Shown one piece after another: positions 16,069-26,567 of a stretch of 64,000 nucleotides of DNA. Origin of the DNA: Streptomyces sp. MJM8645 (GTDB lineage: Bacteria > Actinomycetota > Actinomycetes > Streptomycetales > Streptomycetaceae). Under the pieces are notes generated by a model, which saw only the letters and a list, made by a program, of their open reading frames with translations, did not search any database and was not told where the DNA came from. The stretch covers positions 2,232,001 to 2,296,000 of the forward strand of contig NZ_LJJF01000001.1 of assembly GCF_001625365.1 (NCBI RefSeq), in the 5' to 3' direction. How positions within the stretch are numbered: the first letter of the stretch is position 1; every line of letters begins with the position of its first letter. The position numbers and the translations under genes are program-made.

Positions 16069-17357
16069 ACGACCGTGGTGCGGACCACGGCCGGGGCCGC
16101 GTTGTCCTGCTCCGGCGTGAGGTACGGGCGCAGCCGCAGCGCCAGGACGACGACCAGCAGCGTGGAGCCCGCCATGGCCGCGAGGTAGAGCGGCCAGGTG
16201 CCGGAGCCGACCAGCAGCACGCCGACGGCCGGGCCGACCGCGATGGCGATCTGCTTCACCAGGGCGTACCCGGAGTTGTAGGTGCCGAGCAGCCGGGCCG
16301 GGGCGAGGTCGGCGACGATCGGGCCCATGGTGGGCGCGAGCAGCGACTCGCCGACGCCGAACAGGGCGTAGATCGAGACGATCGCGACCGTGGCGGCCAT
16401 GGTCTCGGTCCGGATCAGGCCGGCCACCAGGGCCATCGCCCAGGCGCCGAGCCAGACCACGCCGGCCGCGGCCATCGCGGTGGTGCGGCGGCGGCGCGCG
16501 GTGATCCGCACCATGAACATCTGCAGGACGACGATGGTCAGCGCGTTGGCGCCGATCGCGAAGCCCAGGGTGGAGGGCGGCGTGCCGACGGTGTCGGTGG
16601 CGAAGGCCGCGACGCCGGACTCGAACTGGCCGTAGCAGGTGAAGAAGATCAGCCCGGCGAGCGCGCAGAGCCGCAGCATCGCCTTGTCGGCGACCAGCGC
16701 GCGCAGGCCGGTCGGGCCGTCGCTCTTCTCCTGGAGCGGGATCAGCGGGTTGGCCGGCATCCGGGCGGTGCCGGTGACCAGGGCCAGGCCGAGGAAGGTC
16801 GCCGCCTCGATGGTGAACAGCCGGGTGAGGCTGGCCGGGTCGGCGACGTTCACGATCTGGCCGCCGACCAGGGCGCCGATGCCCATGCCCAGGTTGACCA
16901 GGGTGAACTGGAGCGCGAAGGCGTGCGAGCGGGTCGCGGCTGTCGAGCAGCGGACGATCATCGTGGCGAGCGCCGGCTGGCAGGTGGTGACACCCGCGCC
17001 GAACAGGAAGGAGGAGACCAGCAGGGCCGGGGTGCCGGTGGCGTGGCCGAAGGCGAACGCGCCGGTGGCGGCGAGCGCCGTACCGGCCAGCAGGACCGGA
17101 CGGGGGCCGTACCTGTCGATGCCGCGACCGGTGAACGGGAGGACGGCGAGCGCCGCCAGCGCGAAGACGGTGAACACCATCCCGGCCGCCAGCGAACCCA
17201 GCCCGCGCACCTGGTCCACGTACACGAACATGTACGGCATCGTGAAGCCGCTGCCGAACGCGCTGAGCGCGTTGCCGATCTGGACGCGGCGCAGCGGGCC
17301 GCCCGCCCCGCGTCGCTGCTGCCTCTGCTGCTTCACCGTGCCGGTCACCGTGCACAT
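16044..17357 (-). CDS. MFS transporter, 12 helices
   Basis: A 437-residue major facilitator protein with a motif A variant GRGIDRYGPRPVLLAG between helices 2 and 3 and GYALVKQIAIAVGPAVGVLLVG late in the protein. The class resembles drug or metabolite exporters, but no substrate motif is visible. The ATG at 17357 directly abuts GGAAGGG, so translation may start at the GTG three codons later, which is better spaced. It is divergent from a MarR regulator that probably controls it. Confidence 0.85.
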   Translation of the reverse strand: MCTVTGTVKQQRQQRRGAGGPLRRVQIGNALSAFGSGFTMPYMFVYVDQVRGLGSLAAGMVFTVFALAALAVLPFTGRGIDRYGPRPVLLAGTALAATGAFAFGHATGTPALLVSSFLFGAGVTTCQPALATMIVRCSTAATRSHAFALQFTLVNLGMGIGALVGGQIVNVADPASLTRLFTIEAATFLGLALVTGTARMPANPLIPLQEKSDGPTGLRALVADKAMLRLCALAGLIFFTCYGQFESGVAAFATDTVGTPPSTLGFAIGANALTIVVLQMFMVRITARRRRTTAMAAAGVVWLGAWAMALVAGLIRTETMAATVAIVSIYALFGVGESLLAPTMGPIVADLAPARLLGTYNSGYALVKQIAIAVGPAVGVLLVGSGTWPLYLAAMAGSTLLVVVLALRLRPYLTPEQDNAAPAVVRTTVVRELQTAA

Positions 17358-17405
17358 CCCTTCCTGGATTCAACTGGATACTCTTAAGGTCCAGAAGATT
17401 TCAGA

Positions 17406-17434
17406 GCTAAAGTTTGACGAGATAAAGTCTTAGC
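17406..17434. promoter_or_regulatory. Candidate MarR operator
   Basis: In the 138-base A+T-richer space between the MFS and marR genes an inverted repeat GCTAA (17406-17410) / TTAGC (17430-17434) encloses AGTTTGACGAGATAAAGTC. Neighbouring TTAAG copies (near 17391 and 17460) add symmetry. It is a likely but unproven regulator site. Confidence 0.35.
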
Positions 17435-17495
17435 ACCGGAAGAGTGTTGAGTCAAAGGCTTAAGGGATTCACGCCTCCGTGCGACACTGGTCCGC

Positions 17496-18056
17496 ATGAC
17501 TACGGACAAGCCCGCGCCGGCCACCGCCAGGGAGCTCGGCATCGCCGAGCAGGTGGCCGTCTACCAGCGGGAATTCCCCACCGTGGACCCCCAGGTGGAG
17601 ACCATCGTGCAGACCCTGTCCCGGGTCGCCCGACGGATGGGCGTGGCCTACGACCGGCAGCTGACTGTGCTGGGAATCACGGCCGCCGAGTGGGAGGTGC
17701 TCAAGGCACTGGTGGTCTCCGGCAGCCCGTACCAGCTCGGACCGGGCGAGCTGGCCAAGCGGCTCGGGCTCACCCCGGCCGCGATGACGCACCGGATCGA
17801 CCGGATGGTGGCCGAGGACCTGGTCACCCGGGAGCGCGACGAGACCAACCGGGTCCGGGTGATCATCGAGCTCACCGACAACGGCCGCGACAAGTGGCTG
17901 GAGTCGATGCGGATGGCGGCGGTGTTCGAGGAGGAGCTGCTCCAGGACGTCACGGGCGAGGAGCGGGCCGTGCTGTCCGCGATGCTGGCGCGGATGCTGC
18001 GGCGGATCGAGGAGAGCCGGCCGGACGCGCCCGGGCGCACCGCCGACCCGGCCTGA
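17496..18056 (+). CDS. MarR-family transcriptional regulator
   Basis: The 186-residue protein carries an extended N-terminal helix region before the MarR winged helix: ITAAEWEVLKALV, GELAKRLGLTPAAMTHRIDRM (recognition helix about 90-105) and the wing DETNRVRVIIELTDNG. The C-terminal dimerisation helix is Glu/Met/Arg-rich. ATG 17496 has no strong ribosome site. It is divergent from the MFS exporter and most simply acts as its ligand-released repressor. Confidence 0.88.
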   Translation: MTTDKPAPATARELGIAEQVAVYQREFPTVDPQVETIVQTLSRVARRMGVAYDRQLTVLGITAAEWEVLKALVVSGSPYQLGPGELAKRLGLTPAAMTHRIDRMVAEDLVTRERDETNRVRVIIELTDNGRDKWLESMRMAAVFEEELLQDVTGEERAVLSAMLARMLRRIEESRPDAPGRTADPA

Positions 18057-18104
18057 GTCGCGCGCCCGGGTTGCACTCCCGGGTCGCGCCCCCGAAACGC
18101 AACG

Positions 18105-18144
18105 AGTCCGGCCCGCCGGGGGTGCTCCCCCGGCGGGCCGGACT
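18105..18144. terminator. Strong bidirectional terminator
   Basis: An 18-bp perfect stem (18105-18122 with 18127-18144) and a TGCT loop between convergent marR (+) and chitinase (-) genes. Confidence 0.8.
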
Positions 18145-18201
18145 GCTTGGTTCAGGTGCCGCGAGGGTCCGTCAGGCCCTCAGCTCATGCCGCCCGAGGG
18201 G

Positions 18202-20031
<1,830 letters not shown>

Positions 20032-20255
20032 GGGTGCGTGACTCCTGGTTGTGGGGGTTTGCGTCGTCCCGTGGGGATGCGCCCGAGGTGGGGTCGGGCG
20101 ACCGGGACATGACAGCTCAGTGCGGGGAATCGTGCGGGGAATCGAGCGGGATCAGCGGGATCGGGCCTGGACGGACACCGGGATGTGCCGAACCGGCGCC
20201 CGCGGCACGAGGCCGTTGACGCCGGTTCAGGGGCTCCCTGCACCTGGGCAATAAA

Positions 20256-20271
20256 AATGGACTAGACCAAC
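20256..20271 (-). promoter_or_regulatory. DasR-like (dre) box upstream of the chitinase
   Basis: On the minus strand the sequence reads TTGGTCTAGTCCA, one mismatch from the symmetric dre core TGGTCTAGACCA found before Streptomyces chitinase genes. It lies about 225 bases upstream of the start, beside an A-rich stretch that may be the promoter. Confidence 0.7.
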
Positions 20272-20364
20272 TCCCCCGTCAAGGGGTCCCGTTGGGCCTT
20301 GAGCCGCGCTTAAGGTTCGGCCCCCGCCGGACACCCGCGCTGACCTGCGCGCCAGTAGCGGGAG

Positions 20365-21000
20365 TCAGTAGCGCAGCGCGTTCGCCACCACGGCCTTCAG
20401 GCTGCCCGAGAGGTCCCGGTTGCTGCGCGCGGTGGCCTGGGCGCTCCGGCCGGCCGCCACGTCCTGGACCGTCACCGCGGTCGCGTCCTGCACCGAGCCG
20501 GAGTCGTCGGTGAAGTCGACCTGGATCACGTACCGGTACGACTGCTGCCCGTGGTTGGTGACGGTCAGCTCCACCTGCGCCCTGCCGTCCGAGCCGGTGC
20601 TCACCGCCCCGACGGCCACGTCCCCCTTGGCGTCCAGCCCACCCTTGATCCCGGCGACCGCCGAGGAGGCCGCCGACACCGCCGCCGAGGCCCGCGCCTC
20701 CGCCGAGGCGATCACCGCCCCCGCCCCGCCCGCCACCGAGGCCAGCGCCGAGGCGGCGGACGCGGCGGCCGAGGCGCCCCGCTCGATCGCGGCGGAGGCC
20801 GAGGTGGCCACGCTGCTCGCGCTCTTTCCGGAGGAGCAGCCCGCCAGCGCCACCCCGGCGACCATGGTGGCGGCCAACACCCCGGCCACCGCCCGGCGTT
20901 GGCGGCGCACCGGCGGCGCGTCCAGGTGCTGCGCGGTGACCCGCGGCCTCGAACCGATCCGGGTGAGCGGCTGGCGGTCCATGCGGTCCAGGCGGTCCAT
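20365..21000 (-). CDS. Ala/Ser-rich lipoprotein with a C-terminal FxLYD-like beta domain
   Basis: The 211-residue protein starts with repeated MDR(L)DRM residues and a basic stretch, followed by a lipoprotein signal ending LAGC (Cys about 54). Residues 60-118 are Ala/Ser repeats predicted to be helical or flexible. The last 85 residues form a beta-sandwich-like part (QVELTVTNHGQQSYRYVIQVDF) resembling FxLYD or transglutaminase-adjacent Ig-like domains. It should sit on the outer face of the membrane. Function unknown; the true start may be a later Met. Confidence 0.65.
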   Translation of the reverse strand: MDRLDRMDRQPLTRIGSRPRVTAQHLDAPPVRRQRRAVAGVLAATMVAGVALAGCSSGKSASSVATSASAAIERGASAAASAASALASVAGGAGAVIASAEARASAAVSAASSAVAGIKGGLDAKGDVAVGAVSTGSDGRAQVELTVTNHGQQSYRYVIQVDFTDDSGSVQDATAVTVQDVAAGRSAQATARSNRDLSGSLKAVVANALRY

Positions 21001-21163
21001 GCGGTCCCTCGTTTCTGCCTCGGCGCCGGGCTGCCCGGCACGCCTCCCCGCCCACCCTCCGAGGGCCGCCCGGGGGCCGCCAGCAGGACTGGTGCCTCCG
21101 GGTGACCCGGGCTAGCAGGCCGGCGCGGGCCGCCCCCGGACAGGACCTGGGGCCGCCGGCGCG

Positions 21164-21724
21164 TCAGGACAGCCCCGAGCCCTCCTGCGCGTCCGCCTCC
21201 ATCGCGGCCCGCTCCTCGCGCAGCCGCACCACGTGCCGGCGCCGCGCCACCACGCCGTACGCCCCGGCGACGGACCCCGCGAAGGCCGCCAGGCCCATCC
21301 ACGGCCGGTCGAGGACGTGGCAGGTCAGGTGGTCCAGCGAGTACCGCCCCGGACCGGCCAGGCCGAGCGCCAACCCGGCCGCGCCGAGGAAGGCCGGGTA
21401 CTCGTAGCCGCCGGAGGTCGCGAAGAAGCCCCCGGGGGCGTGCACCGCCACCGCGCCGGCCATCGTCCCGGCCACCACCGCGCCGGCCGCCCCGGTGGCC
21501 AGCCCGGCGACCAGCAACACGCCGCCGCCCGCCTCACCGGCGCCCGCCGCGATGGCGCTCTGCCGGCCGGGGTGGAAGCCCATGTGCTCCATCGCCTGGG
21601 CGGTGCCCTCCAGGCCGCCGCCGCCGAACCAGCCGAACAGCTTCTGGGTGCCGTGCGCGATCAGCACCCCGCCGACCGCGCCGCGCAGGGCCAGCAGGCC
21701 CAGGTCCTTACGGTTCAGACACAT
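21164..21724 (-). CDS. DoxX-family membrane protein
   Basis: The 186-residue protein has four hydrophobic segments and the DoxX pattern: LLALRGAVGGVLIAHGTQKLFGWFGG at the start, GRQSAIAAGAGEAGGGVLLVAGL in the middle. A basic C-terminal tail (VARRRHVVRLREERAA) is cytoplasmic. DoxX-like proteins are linked to thiol/redox stress complexes in actinobacteria, but this member has no proven role. GAGG seven bases before the ATG at 21724 supports the start, not the longer frame. Confidence 0.82.
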   Translation of the reverse strand: MCLNRKDLGLLALRGAVGGVLIAHGTQKLFGWFGGGGLEGTAQAMEHMGFHPGRQSAIAAGAGEAGGGVLLVAGLATGAAGAVVAGTMAGAVAVHAPGGFFATSGGYEYPAFLGAAGLALGLAGPGRYSLDHLTCHVLDRPWMGLAAFAGSVAGAYGVVARRRHVVRLREERAAMEADAQEGSGLS

Positions 21725-21924
21725 GTCGCATCCTCGCTCCCGGGCAGGTGATCCGACTTCCATGGGAGCCGAGAGCGCGCACCCGTTCGAGCCGGGACGG
21801 CCATCCGGGCGAATTCGCCGGCGACCGGGAATGAACCGCCCCCCGACGAGATTCACGCCACGCCCGACCGCGGGGCGTGGCGTGGCGGAGCGGCCGCACC
21901 AGCCGCCGCGGTCATGCTTGGCGC

Positions 21925-22557
21925 ATGTTCGTCTTCAATCTGAGCAGCGCCTTCATCACCTTCTTCGCCGTGGTCGGCCCGCCCAAGGTCCTGCTGGCCT
22001 TCGCCCGGCTGGCCTCCACCCGGAGCACCCGGGAACTGCGGCGGCTGGCGGCGTGGAGCACGGTCATCTCGGCGGTGATCGGCCTGGTGCTCGGCTTCAC
22101 CGCGGACGAGGTCACCACGCTCTTCCACATCAGCGACCAGTCGCTGCAGCTCGCCGGTGGGGCGATCTTCTTCATCTACGCGGTCGCGCTGGTCTTCGGC
22201 GTCCACCTCGGCGGCGAGAGCGAGGACGGCGACCACCTGCCGAACCCGATGGTGGACGGCATCCGCGAACTGCTGCTGCCGTACATCGCCAGCCCGCTCG
22301 CGGTCACCGCCGTGCTGGTCGCCTCGCTCGCCCGCAACGACTGGGGCTGGAAGGCCACCATCGGCGGGGCCTACCTCGCGGTCGTGGTGATCAACTACGT
22401 CTGCGTGGCCCTGCTCGCGCCGCTGATGCAGCGCACCCACCGCACCTCGCTGGAGGTACTCTCCCGGCTGCTCGGGCTGCTGCTCGCGGCGGTCGGCGTG
22501 GAGCTGTTCCTGACCGGCCTGGCCGGGCTCGGGGTGCACATGCCCGAAGGGCACTGA
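21925..22557 (+). CDS. MarC-family integral membrane protein
   Basis: The 210-residue protein has six membrane segments and the family features: FFAVVGPPKVLLAF at the N terminus and the re-entrant-like motif VDGIRELLLPYIASPLAVTAV in the middle, where MarC proteins have P(L/I)..GP. The role of MarC proteins is unknown; early claims of a link to multiple antibiotic resistance were not upheld. ATG 21925 has only a weak ribosome site. The gene is divergent from the DoxX gene. Confidence 0.8.
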   Translation: MFVFNLSSAFITFFAVVGPPKVLLAFARLASTRSTRELRRLAAWSTVISAVIGLVLGFTADEVTTLFHISDQSLQLAGGAIFFIYAVALVFGVHLGGESEDGDHLPNPMVDGIRELLLPYIASPLAVTAVLVASLARNDWGWKATIGGAYLAVVVINYVCVALLAPLMQRTHRTSLEVLSRLLGLLLAAVGVELFLTGLAGLGVHMPEGH

Positions 22558-22588
22558 GCCAGGCCGCCGCCCGCCAGGCCGCCACCCG

Positions 22589-23134
22589 TCAGACCGCGGC
22601 GGCCGCCAGCCGGGCCAGCACCTCGCCGATCCGCTCCCGCACCAGCGGATCGGCGACCAGCCCGTCCGGGCCGACCGCCCCGCGGTCCAGCGGGATGCGG
22701 ACGCAGGCCCCGTCCACCACGGCCGCGCCGGTGTAGCCGAGGACGGTGCGCAGGGTGGCCTCCGCACCCTGACCCCGGCCCGGGCCGGCCGCGTTGATCC
22801 AGCCGGCGGGCTTGTCCGCGACCTCCGTCCCACCGACCGTCCAGTCCAGCAGGTTCTTGAAGGAGCCGGGCAGCGTCCCGGCGTACTCGGGGGTGCAGAC
22901 CAGCAGCGCGTCGGCGGCCTCGACGGCGGCGCGCAGGGCGGCCACCGGCCCGGGCAGCGGGTCGGTGTCGTGGTCCGGGTTGAAGTGCGGCAGGCCGGCC
23001 AGCCCCGCGTAGTAGGTGGCCCGCAGGCCCGGGGTGGCGGCGGCCACGGCGGCGGCGGTGCGCAGCACGGTCTCGTTGGTGGAACCGGCCCGCAGGCTCC
23101 CGGGCAGCAGCAGGATGTGACGCTCGTTCGGCAT
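22589..23134 (-). CDS. NAD(P)H-dependent FMN reductase
   Basis: A 181-residue flavodoxin-fold protein of the SsuE/ArsH-like family: phosphate-binding loop LLPGSLRAGSTNE at the N terminus, TPEYAGTLPGSFKNLLDW (family motif around residues 78-95), and a truncated C terminus. It should reduce FMN or quinones. The start at 23134 is chosen because the MPNERHILLLPGS reading matches the family N terminus. Its stop lies 31 bases from that of the convergent MarC gene. Confidence 0.85.
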   Translation of the reverse strand: MPNERHILLLPGSLRAGSTNETVLRTAAAVAAATPGLRATYYAGLAGLPHFNPDHDTDPLPGPVAALRAAVEAADALLVCTPEYAGTLPGSFKNLLDWTVGGTEVADKPAGWINAAGPGRGQGAEATLRTVLGYTGAAVVDGACVRIPLDRGAVGPDGLVADPLVRERIGEVLARLAAAAV

Positions 23135-23246
23135 GCCGAGGAACCTACCGTTCCGGCCCCGGGCCGCTCGGCGGCCGTGACGGCGCCATGGCGCCACGCC
23201 GCGCCGCGCCGGGGCGACGGCACTACGGCTTCACGGCTCCACGGCG

Positions 23247-23690
23247 CTACGCCCCGGCGGGCGCGACCACCGGCCGCCAGGGCACCGGGCTGGAGAGGAT
23301 CATCGAGCTGGACGGCTGGCCGTAGCCGCCGAGCCGGTCGCACAGGGCCTCGAAATCGGCCATCGTGGGCACCGCGACCAGCAGCGCGCAGCAGGCCCCG
23401 CCGGTGACCCGGTGCAGCTGGAGCACCTCCGGCCAGGCGGCCACCTGGGGGTCGCGCAGCACGCAGCGCGGGCCGTAGCACTGGATCTGGACCAGCGCGG
23501 TGATCGGCAGTCCGGCCCGGCTGAGGTCCACATGGGCGTGGTACCCGGTGATCACGCCGTCGGACTCCAGTCGGCGGACCCGTTCGGCCACCGCGGGTGC
23601 GGACAGGCTCACCCGGCGGGAGAGTTCGTTGTAGGAGAGCCTGGCGTCGGTCTGCAACTCGGCCAGCAGGCGGCGGTCGACGGCGTCCAT
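23247..23690 (-). CDS. Lrp/AsnC-family regulator, probably of tryptophan catabolism
   Basis: The 147-residue protein has the N-terminal helix-turn-helix (DRRLLAELQTDARLSYNELSRRVSLSAPAVAERVRRLE) and a C-terminal RAM ligand domain with GGACCALLVAVPTMADFEAL. GGGAG precedes ATG 23690. It is divergent from the tryptophan 2,3-dioxygenase and kynureninase genes, the usual position of KynR-type activators that respond to kynurenine. The arrangement suggests control of that pair, by inference. Confidence 0.85.
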   Translation of the reverse strand: MDAVDRRLLAELQTDARLSYNELSRRVSLSAPAVAERVRRLESDGVITGYHAHVDLSRAGLPITALVQIQCYGPRCVLRDPQVAAWPEVLQLHRVTGGACCALLVAVPTMADFEALCDRLGGYGQPSSSMILSSPVPWRPVVAPAGA

Positions 23691-23721
23691 GGCGGCTCCC
23701 GGAGTGACTGGAATGGGTGGT

Positions 23722-23740
23722 TTCGCGATCGTAAAGCGAA
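23722..23740. promoter_or_regulatory. Candidate Lrp-type operator in the kyn promoter region
   Basis: The inverted repeat TTCGC-GATCGTAAA-GCGAA lies 32 bases upstream of the regulator start, and a second TCGCGA occurs about 30 bases further (near 23755). Repeated half-sites fit Lrp-family binding. Confidence 0.4.
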
Positions 23741-23905
23741 TCGGCCGAACGCCTCGCGAACGACAGCCCGGATCGCGGTTGCGGTGTCCGTCGACCATTC
23801 AACCGGGGGGTCGCACCGCCGCACAATGGGCACCCCGGTGGAACCAGGCCGTCCGTCTGGTCGCCGGTCCGGGCGACGGGCCCGGGTGGATCAGGAGGAA
23901 TCGGG

Positions 23906-24736
23906 ATGGGGCACGACACGGTGGAGACACCCAGCCTGTCGTTCGGTCGGCGCGGGGAGCCGGATCGGGGCACCCCGTACGCCCGCTACGTGTGCCTGGA
24001 CGAGCTGCACAGCCTGCAGCACCCGCGCAGCAAGGTGCCGGCCGAGCTGTCGTTCATCGTCACCACGCAGGTGATGGAGCTGCTGTTCGACCTGCTGCGG
24101 CACGAGTGGACGCTCGCCCAGCGCGCGCTGCGCGAGGACGACCTGCCCGCCGCGCTGGCCGCGCTGCGGCGCGGCACCCACGCGCAGGACGTGCTGGTGG
24201 AGTCCTGGGACCTGCTGGCCACCATGACGCCGCAGGAGTTCAACGGCTTCCGCGCGGAGTTCGGCCAGGCCTCTGGCTTCCAGTCCGCGGCCTTCCTGCA
24301 CCTGGAGTTCCTGCTCGGCAACAAGAACGCCGCACTGCTCGCGATGTACGACGGGATGCCGCGGACGCAGGCCGAGCTGACCGAGGCGCTGCGCTCCCCC
24401 GGCCTGTACGACGACGCGCTGGCCCTGCTGGCCCGGCGCGGCCTGCCGCTGCGCCCGGAGCCCTCCGAGCAGCGCTACCGCGCCAGCGACGAGGTCGCCG
24501 CGGCCTGGCGCCTGGTCTACACCGACCCGGAGCACGCCGACCTGCAGCCACTCGCCGAGGCGCTGCTGGACGTCGCCGAGCGGGTCACCCGCTGGCGCCA
24601 GCGCCACCTGTCCGCGGTCAAGCGGACCATGGGCGGCAAGCCCGGCTCGGGCGGCTCCAGCGGGCTGAGCTGGCTGCGCAGGTCCGCCGAGCAGGACGTC
24701 TTCCCGGAGCTGTGGACGATCCGGGACGAGCTGTGA
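23906..24736 (+). CDS. kynA: Tryptophan 2,3-dioxygenase
   Basis: The 276-residue haem dioxygenase opens the indole ring of L-tryptophan to N-formylkynurenine. Conserved features are GFRAEFGQASGFQS (substrate loop), LLGNKN, and WRQRHLSAVKRTMG with the proximal His plus GGSSG near the end. At the distal site the usual H-Q-x-x-E-L-W is TQVMELL: residue 54 is Thr instead of His. AGGAGGAA before ATG 23906 is a strong ribosome site. Kynureninase follows after 14 bases; no kynurenine formamidase gene is in the window. Confidence 0.92.
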   Translation: MGHDTVETPSLSFGRRGEPDRGTPYARYVCLDELHSLQHPRSKVPAELSFIVTTQVMELLFDLLRHEWTLAQRALREDDLPAALAALRRGTHAQDVLVESWDLLATMTPQEFNGFRAEFGQASGFQSAAFLHLEFLLGNKNAALLAMYDGMPRTQAELTEALRSPGLYDDALALLARRGLPLRPEPSEQRYRASDEVAAAWRLVYTDPEHADLQPLAEALLDVAERVTRWRQRHLSAVKRTMGGKPGSGGSSGLSWLRRSAEQDVFPELWTIRDEL

Positions 24737-24750
24737 ACGAGGGGATGGGC

Positions 24751-25977
24751 ATGGTCACGCGCGAGGAGTGCGCGGCGCTGGACGCCGTCGACCCGCTGGC
24801 GGCGTTCCGCAAGGAGTTCGCCCTGCCGGACGGGGTGGTCTACCTGGACGGGAACTCGCTCGGCGCGCTGCCGGTGCGCACCGCGGAGCGGGTGCGGCAG
24901 GTGGTCGAGGAGGAGTGGGGCCGGGAGCTGATCCGCAGCTGGAACGACGCCGGCTGGTTCGAGCAGCCCTACCGGCTGGGGCGGCGGATCGCCCCGCTGG
25001 TCGGGGCCGGCCCGGAGGAGGTGGTGGTCTGCGACACCACCTCGGTGAACCTGTTCAAGGTGCTCGTCGCCGCGCTGCGGCTGCGCCCCGGGCGGCGCAC
25101 GGTGCTGGGCGACGGCGAGGCGTTCCCGACCGACCTGTACATCGCCGAGGGCGCCACCGGCCTGGTCGAGGGCGCGCGCAGCGTGCTGGTCCGGCCGGAG
25201 GAGCTGGACCGGCACCTGGACGGCGACGTCGCCGCGGTCGTCCTCTCGCACGTGGACTACCGCACCGGCGAGCTGCTGGACCTGCCCGGGATCACCGCCC
25301 GGGTGCAGGCCGCGGGCGCGCTGATGATCTGGGACGTCTGCCACTCGGTGGGCGCGCTGCCGGTCGAACTCGGCGCTGCGGGCGCGGACTTCGCGGTCGG
25401 CTGCACCTACAAGTACCTGAACGGCGGCCCCGGTTCGCCGGCCTTCCTGTACGCCGCCGAGCGGCACCTGGCGGCCGGCCCGCGGCAGCCGCTGAGCGGC
25501 TGGTTCGGGCACGCCCGCCCGTTCGCCTTCGAGCCCGGGTACGACCCCAAGCCGGGCATCGGACGCTTCCTGACCAGTTCGCCGTCACTGCTCGGACAGG
25601 CCGCACTGGGCGCGAGCCTGGACGTCTGGGAGCGCGCCGACCCGGCCGCCGTCCGGGCGAAGAGCCTGGCCCTGACCGACCTGTTCATCGGACTGGTCGA
25701 GGGTCTGGACGGGATCGAGGTGGTGACCCCGCGCGAGCACGCCCGGCGGGGCAGCCAGGTCGCGCTGCGGCACGCCGACGGCTACCCGGTGGTGCAGGCG
25801 CTGATCGCGCGCGGCGTGATCGGTGACTTCCGTGCGCCCGACCTCATGCGGTTCGGCTTCACCCCGCTGTACCTCTCGTACACCGACGTCTGGGACGCGG
25901 CCCGGGAGCTGGCCGAGGTGCTGGCCGGCGGGGAGTGGCGGGCGGAGCGGTTCTCCCGCCGGGGCGAGGTGACCTGA
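24751..25977 (+). CDS. kynU: Kynureninase
   Basis: The 408-residue PLP enzyme cleaves kynurenine to anthranilate and alanine (or 3-hydroxykynurenine to 3-hydroxyanthranilate). Visible motifs: YLDGNSLG near the N terminus, TTSVN, WDVCHSVGALP (PLP-binding Asp), and GCTYKYLNGGPGSP with the Schiff-base Lys221. I chose ATG 24751, spaced correctly from GAGGGG; an upstream GTG (24733) overlaps the dioxygenase stop. It forms an operon with kynA, so tryptophan flows to anthranilate and alanine, perhaps for secondary metabolism. Confidence 0.94.
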   Translation: MVTREECAALDAVDPLAAFRKEFALPDGVVYLDGNSLGALPVRTAERVRQVVEEEWGRELIRSWNDAGWFEQPYRLGRRIAPLVGAGPEEVVVCDTTSVNLFKVLVAALRLRPGRRTVLGDGEAFPTDLYIAEGATGLVEGARSVLVRPEELDRHLDGDVAAVVLSHVDYRTGELLDLPGITARVQAAGALMIWDVCHSVGALPVELGAAGADFAVGCTYKYLNGGPGSPAFLYAAERHLAAGPRQPLSGWFGHARPFAFEPGYDPKPGIGRFLTSSPSLLGQAALGASLDVWERADPAAVRAKSLALTDLFIGLVEGLDGIEVVTPREHARRGSQVALRHADGYPVVQALIARGVIGDFRAPDLMRFGFTPLYLSYTDVWDAARELAEVLAGGEWRAERFSRRGEVT

Positions 25978-25987
25978 GGCCCGGCGC

Positions 25988-26019
25988 CACGGTCCGGGCC
26001 CGGCACGGTCCGGGCCCGG
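25988..26019. repeat. Tandem 16-bp repeat
   Basis: CACGGTCCGGGCCCGG occurs twice in direct succession ten bases after the kynureninase stop. Each copy has the palindrome CCGGGCCCGG, so it may also fold and act as a terminator. Confidence 0.6.
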
Positions 26020-26138
26020 CGTCGGCGGACAGTCCGTCACGGGACAGTGACGCAGGTCATGTCCAGGTAAAGTTCGACCCCCATCACCCTTGGGAAGCCT
26101 CTCGGTTGACTTACCGTCAGCCGTAAAGGGAGGTTTGC

Positions 26139-26408
26139 ATGAACATCGAACTCGGACCGCTTGAGCCCGAACCCTTCATGCTGGCCCTGGGGTTGACCCT
26201 GCTCTTCCTGATCACATGGACGCTGGGCCACCGCCTCCTCCCCCGCGTCGAGCGGGCCCAGGCCGAGCGGTGGGACGCGACCGAGGGCCGCACCGAACGC
26301 GCCGACGCCATCCGCGCCGAAGCCGAGGCCGGCCGGGTGGTCGGCGAACCGGTGCACGCCGTCGCCGCCGGCCGCCGCACGGTGGACCGCTTCTTCCGCT
26401 CCCGCTGA
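26139..26408 (+). CDS. Small single-pass membrane protein
   Basis: The 89-residue protein has a short acidic N terminus, one hydrophobic helix (FMLALGLTLLFLITWTLG, residues 13-30) and an Ala/Glu/Arg-rich cytoplasmic helix that may coil. GGGAGG precedes ATG 26139 at a good distance, and two hairpins follow the gene. The family is not recognised; the layout is reminiscent of small membrane proteins of Streptomyces with no assigned role. Confidence 0.7.
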   Translation: MNIELGPLEPEPFMLALGLTLLFLITWTLGHRLLPRVERAQAERWDATEGRTERADAIRAEAEAGRVVGEPVHAVAAGRRTVDRFFRSR

Positions 26409-26413
26409 GCCGC

Positions 26414-26450
26414 CGTCGGCCCCTCGCCCGTGCTGGGCGAGGGGCCGACG
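26414..26450 (+). terminator. Hairpin terminator after the small membrane protein
   Basis: Perfect 16-bp stem (26414-26429 with 26435-26450) six bases past the stop. Confidence 0.75.
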
Positions 26451-26473
26451 CGTGCCTGCGGCGGGCCGCCGAC

Positions 26474-26520
26474 ACGGCCCAGGCCGCCCGGTCGGGGTCG
26501 ACGCGGGCGGCCTGGGCCGT
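26474..26520. terminator. Second hairpin, convergent
   Basis: A 17-bp perfect stem (26474-26490 with 26504-26520) followed on the + strand by TGTTGTTG, between the small membrane gene and the surface-protein gene (-). Confidence 0.7.
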
Positions 26521-26567
26521 TGTTGCTGCTCGGGCGTTCCTTGCGCTGGGCAAGCCCCAAGCCGGAC

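Noticed and set aside
24733..24750. Kynureninase start at GTG 24733 overlapping the dioxygenase stop
   Set aside because: ATG 24751 has GAGGGG at the right distance; the GTG has no ribosome site, though coupling cannot be excluded.
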